DNA from: Flavobacteriales bacterium
Lineage (GTDB): Bacteria > Bacteroidota > Bacteroidia > Flavobacteriales > TMED113
DNA length: 33,359 nucleotides
Assembly (NCBI GenBank): GCA_002718895.1
Contig: PBGD01000024.1
Coordinates: 1 to 33,359 of the forward strand
Reading direction: 5' to 3'
The notes beneath the pieces were generated by a model that had not been told where the DNA came from, did not search any database, and saw only the letters and a program-made list of their open reading frames with translations. Below, piece by piece: positions 32,592 to 33,359 of the stretch; positions within the stretch are counted from its first letter, which is position 1; every line of letters begins with the position of its first letter. Made by a program: the position numbers and the translations under genes.

Positions 32592-33359
32592 TTAATTAAT
32601 TATAATACGTTCAGTAATAGTCTTTTCATTATTAGACAATGTAAATGTATAAATACCTGAATTTAATTGTGAAGAATTAAATATAACTTCATTATATCCC
32701 ATTTTAGATTTATGAGTTTCTGACATAACTAGATTTCCTAAAATATCATAAATATTTATGTTTACATCACTTAAATTATCATTACCAAATTGTATTTTAA
32801 AATGATCACTAGCTGGATTAGGATATGTACTAATTACTTGGAAATTTCTAGCGTCCACTATTTCACCAGTGGATACACTACTACCACTATCTACTACAAG
32901 CACAAAATAATCTAATAAATCGGCAACTTGAACATCAACAGGGTATTCAATAACACCAAAAACTAAGTATGTTGCACTTACATCTAAAATAACATTGATG
33001 GGATAAGCTTGCACACCATTACCTGCTAACATTCCGTCAACTGGTCCATCAGACTTAATTCGAATACAACCAACATCACCTCCACTCCAAGCACAATCAC
33101 CAAGTCCAGGACTACCTGATACACCCCCAACACATTCCCATGAAAATCCCATAGGCAAACCATCAATGTCATAGATTGACATAGATGAAATCTGAACTCC
33201 TTCAAATAACTCAGGTCCATTACCAGTACCTAAATCATATACGATAGCTGTATCCATAGGTACACGTATCGTTACATCTGCTTCAAAGTCCATACCAGCC
33301 ATTGCATGTGGAAATGCTGTTAATGTGTCAAGAGATTCATCAAATGTTGATGGATCAGA
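32592..33359 (-). CDS. T9SS cargo protein, C-terminal 255 residues (5' end outside window)
   Basis: The reading frame is open to the window edge, so the visible Met at 33300-33302 is not the start. A beta-rich cargo region (SDPSTFDESLDTLTAFPHAM, later GLPMGFSWECVGG) resembles a recurring extracellular domain of Bacteroidota surface proteins; four cysteines flank a G-D-C-A-W-S-G-G-D-V-G-C loop. The last 80 residues form a type A T9SS sorting domain: T-Y-P-N-P-A-S-D-H-F, N-I-Y-D-I-L-G-N-L, and S-G-I-Y-T-F-T-L ending in R-I-I-I-N. Likely surface-attached or released. Function of the cargo unknown. 3 nt before rnz. Confidence 0.88.
   Translation of the reverse strand, partial: SDPSTFDESLDTLTAFPHAMAGMDFEADVTIRVPMDTAIVYDLGTGNGPELFEGVQISSMSIYDIDGLPMGFSWECVGGVSGSPGLGDCAWSGGDVGCIRIKSDGPVDGMLAGNGVQAYPINVILDVSATYLVFGVIEYPVDVQVADLLDYFVLVVDSGSSVSTGEIVDARNFQVISTYPNPASDHFKIQFGNDNLSDVNINIYDILGNLVMSETHKSKMGYNEVIFNSSQLNSGIYTFTLSNNEKTITERIIIN

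Overview
This window is a compact, strongly AT-rich (by eye about 30% GC or less) chromosomal segment from a member of the Bacteroidota, most likely a small-genome marine Flavobacteriales-type bacterium. The evidence is the gene order rpmB / rpmG / DUF4295 / ftsY, the order M23 peptidase / coiled-coil protein / zapA / rny, a transketolase split into two genes, a SusC-like TonB-dependent receptor with a carboxypeptidase-like regulatory domain, type IX secretion (T9SS) C-terminal sorting tails, ornithine aminotransferase RocD, promoter motifs of the TTG/TAnnTTTG type, and no Shine-Dalgarno sequences in front of starts. No prophage, insertion sequence, CRISPR array or defence island is visible; nearly all of it is housekeeping sequence.

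Layout. Positions 1-5321 (minus strand) hold the 5' end of a probable ftsY with a tandem repeat, DUF4295, rpmG, a secreted M1 aminopeptidase inserted between rpmG and rpmB, rpmB, a stand-alone CinA amidase domain, rny, zapA and a coiled-coil gene. A divergent promoter region at 5322-5426 leads to an M23 peptidase and a TonB-dependent receptor (plus). Next come a secreted M43 metalloprotease and rocD (minus), then an rlmD-type methyltransferase and a PyrR-like phosphoribosyltransferase (plus), converging on ltaE-aroK-SDR (minus). A GNAT-like protein, tRNA-Lys and tRNA-Leu follow. Just after the tRNAs is a damaged locus: a T9SS tail fragment on the plus strand facing a truncated secreted-protein N-terminus on the minus strand.

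Positions 18338-22975 carry the split transketolase, a class III aminotransferase, ferritin and an M42 peptidase (plus). A PRA-PH family pyrophosphohydrolase (minus), a YceI lipoprotein and an overlapping 59-residue membrane protein (plus) follow, then mazG-def-ruvX (minus). A tight plus-strand run follows: dapD, glycosyltransferase, tsaC, cca and miaA; the last three all act on tRNA. The window ends with a BadF-type kinase, rnz (tRNA 3' processing) and the C-terminal part of a T9SS cargo protein (minus).

Genes are packed tightly, with many 4-32 nt overlaps and frequent TTG starts. The points most worth a second look are the rearranged T9SS locus beside the tRNAs, the M1 peptidase whose signal peptide has no standard start codon, the FtsY repeat, the E-x-D active-site variant in the CCA-adding enzyme, and the Fe-S-less RlmD. 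I found no clear new multi-gene system. No intergenic stretch exceeds 300 bases.
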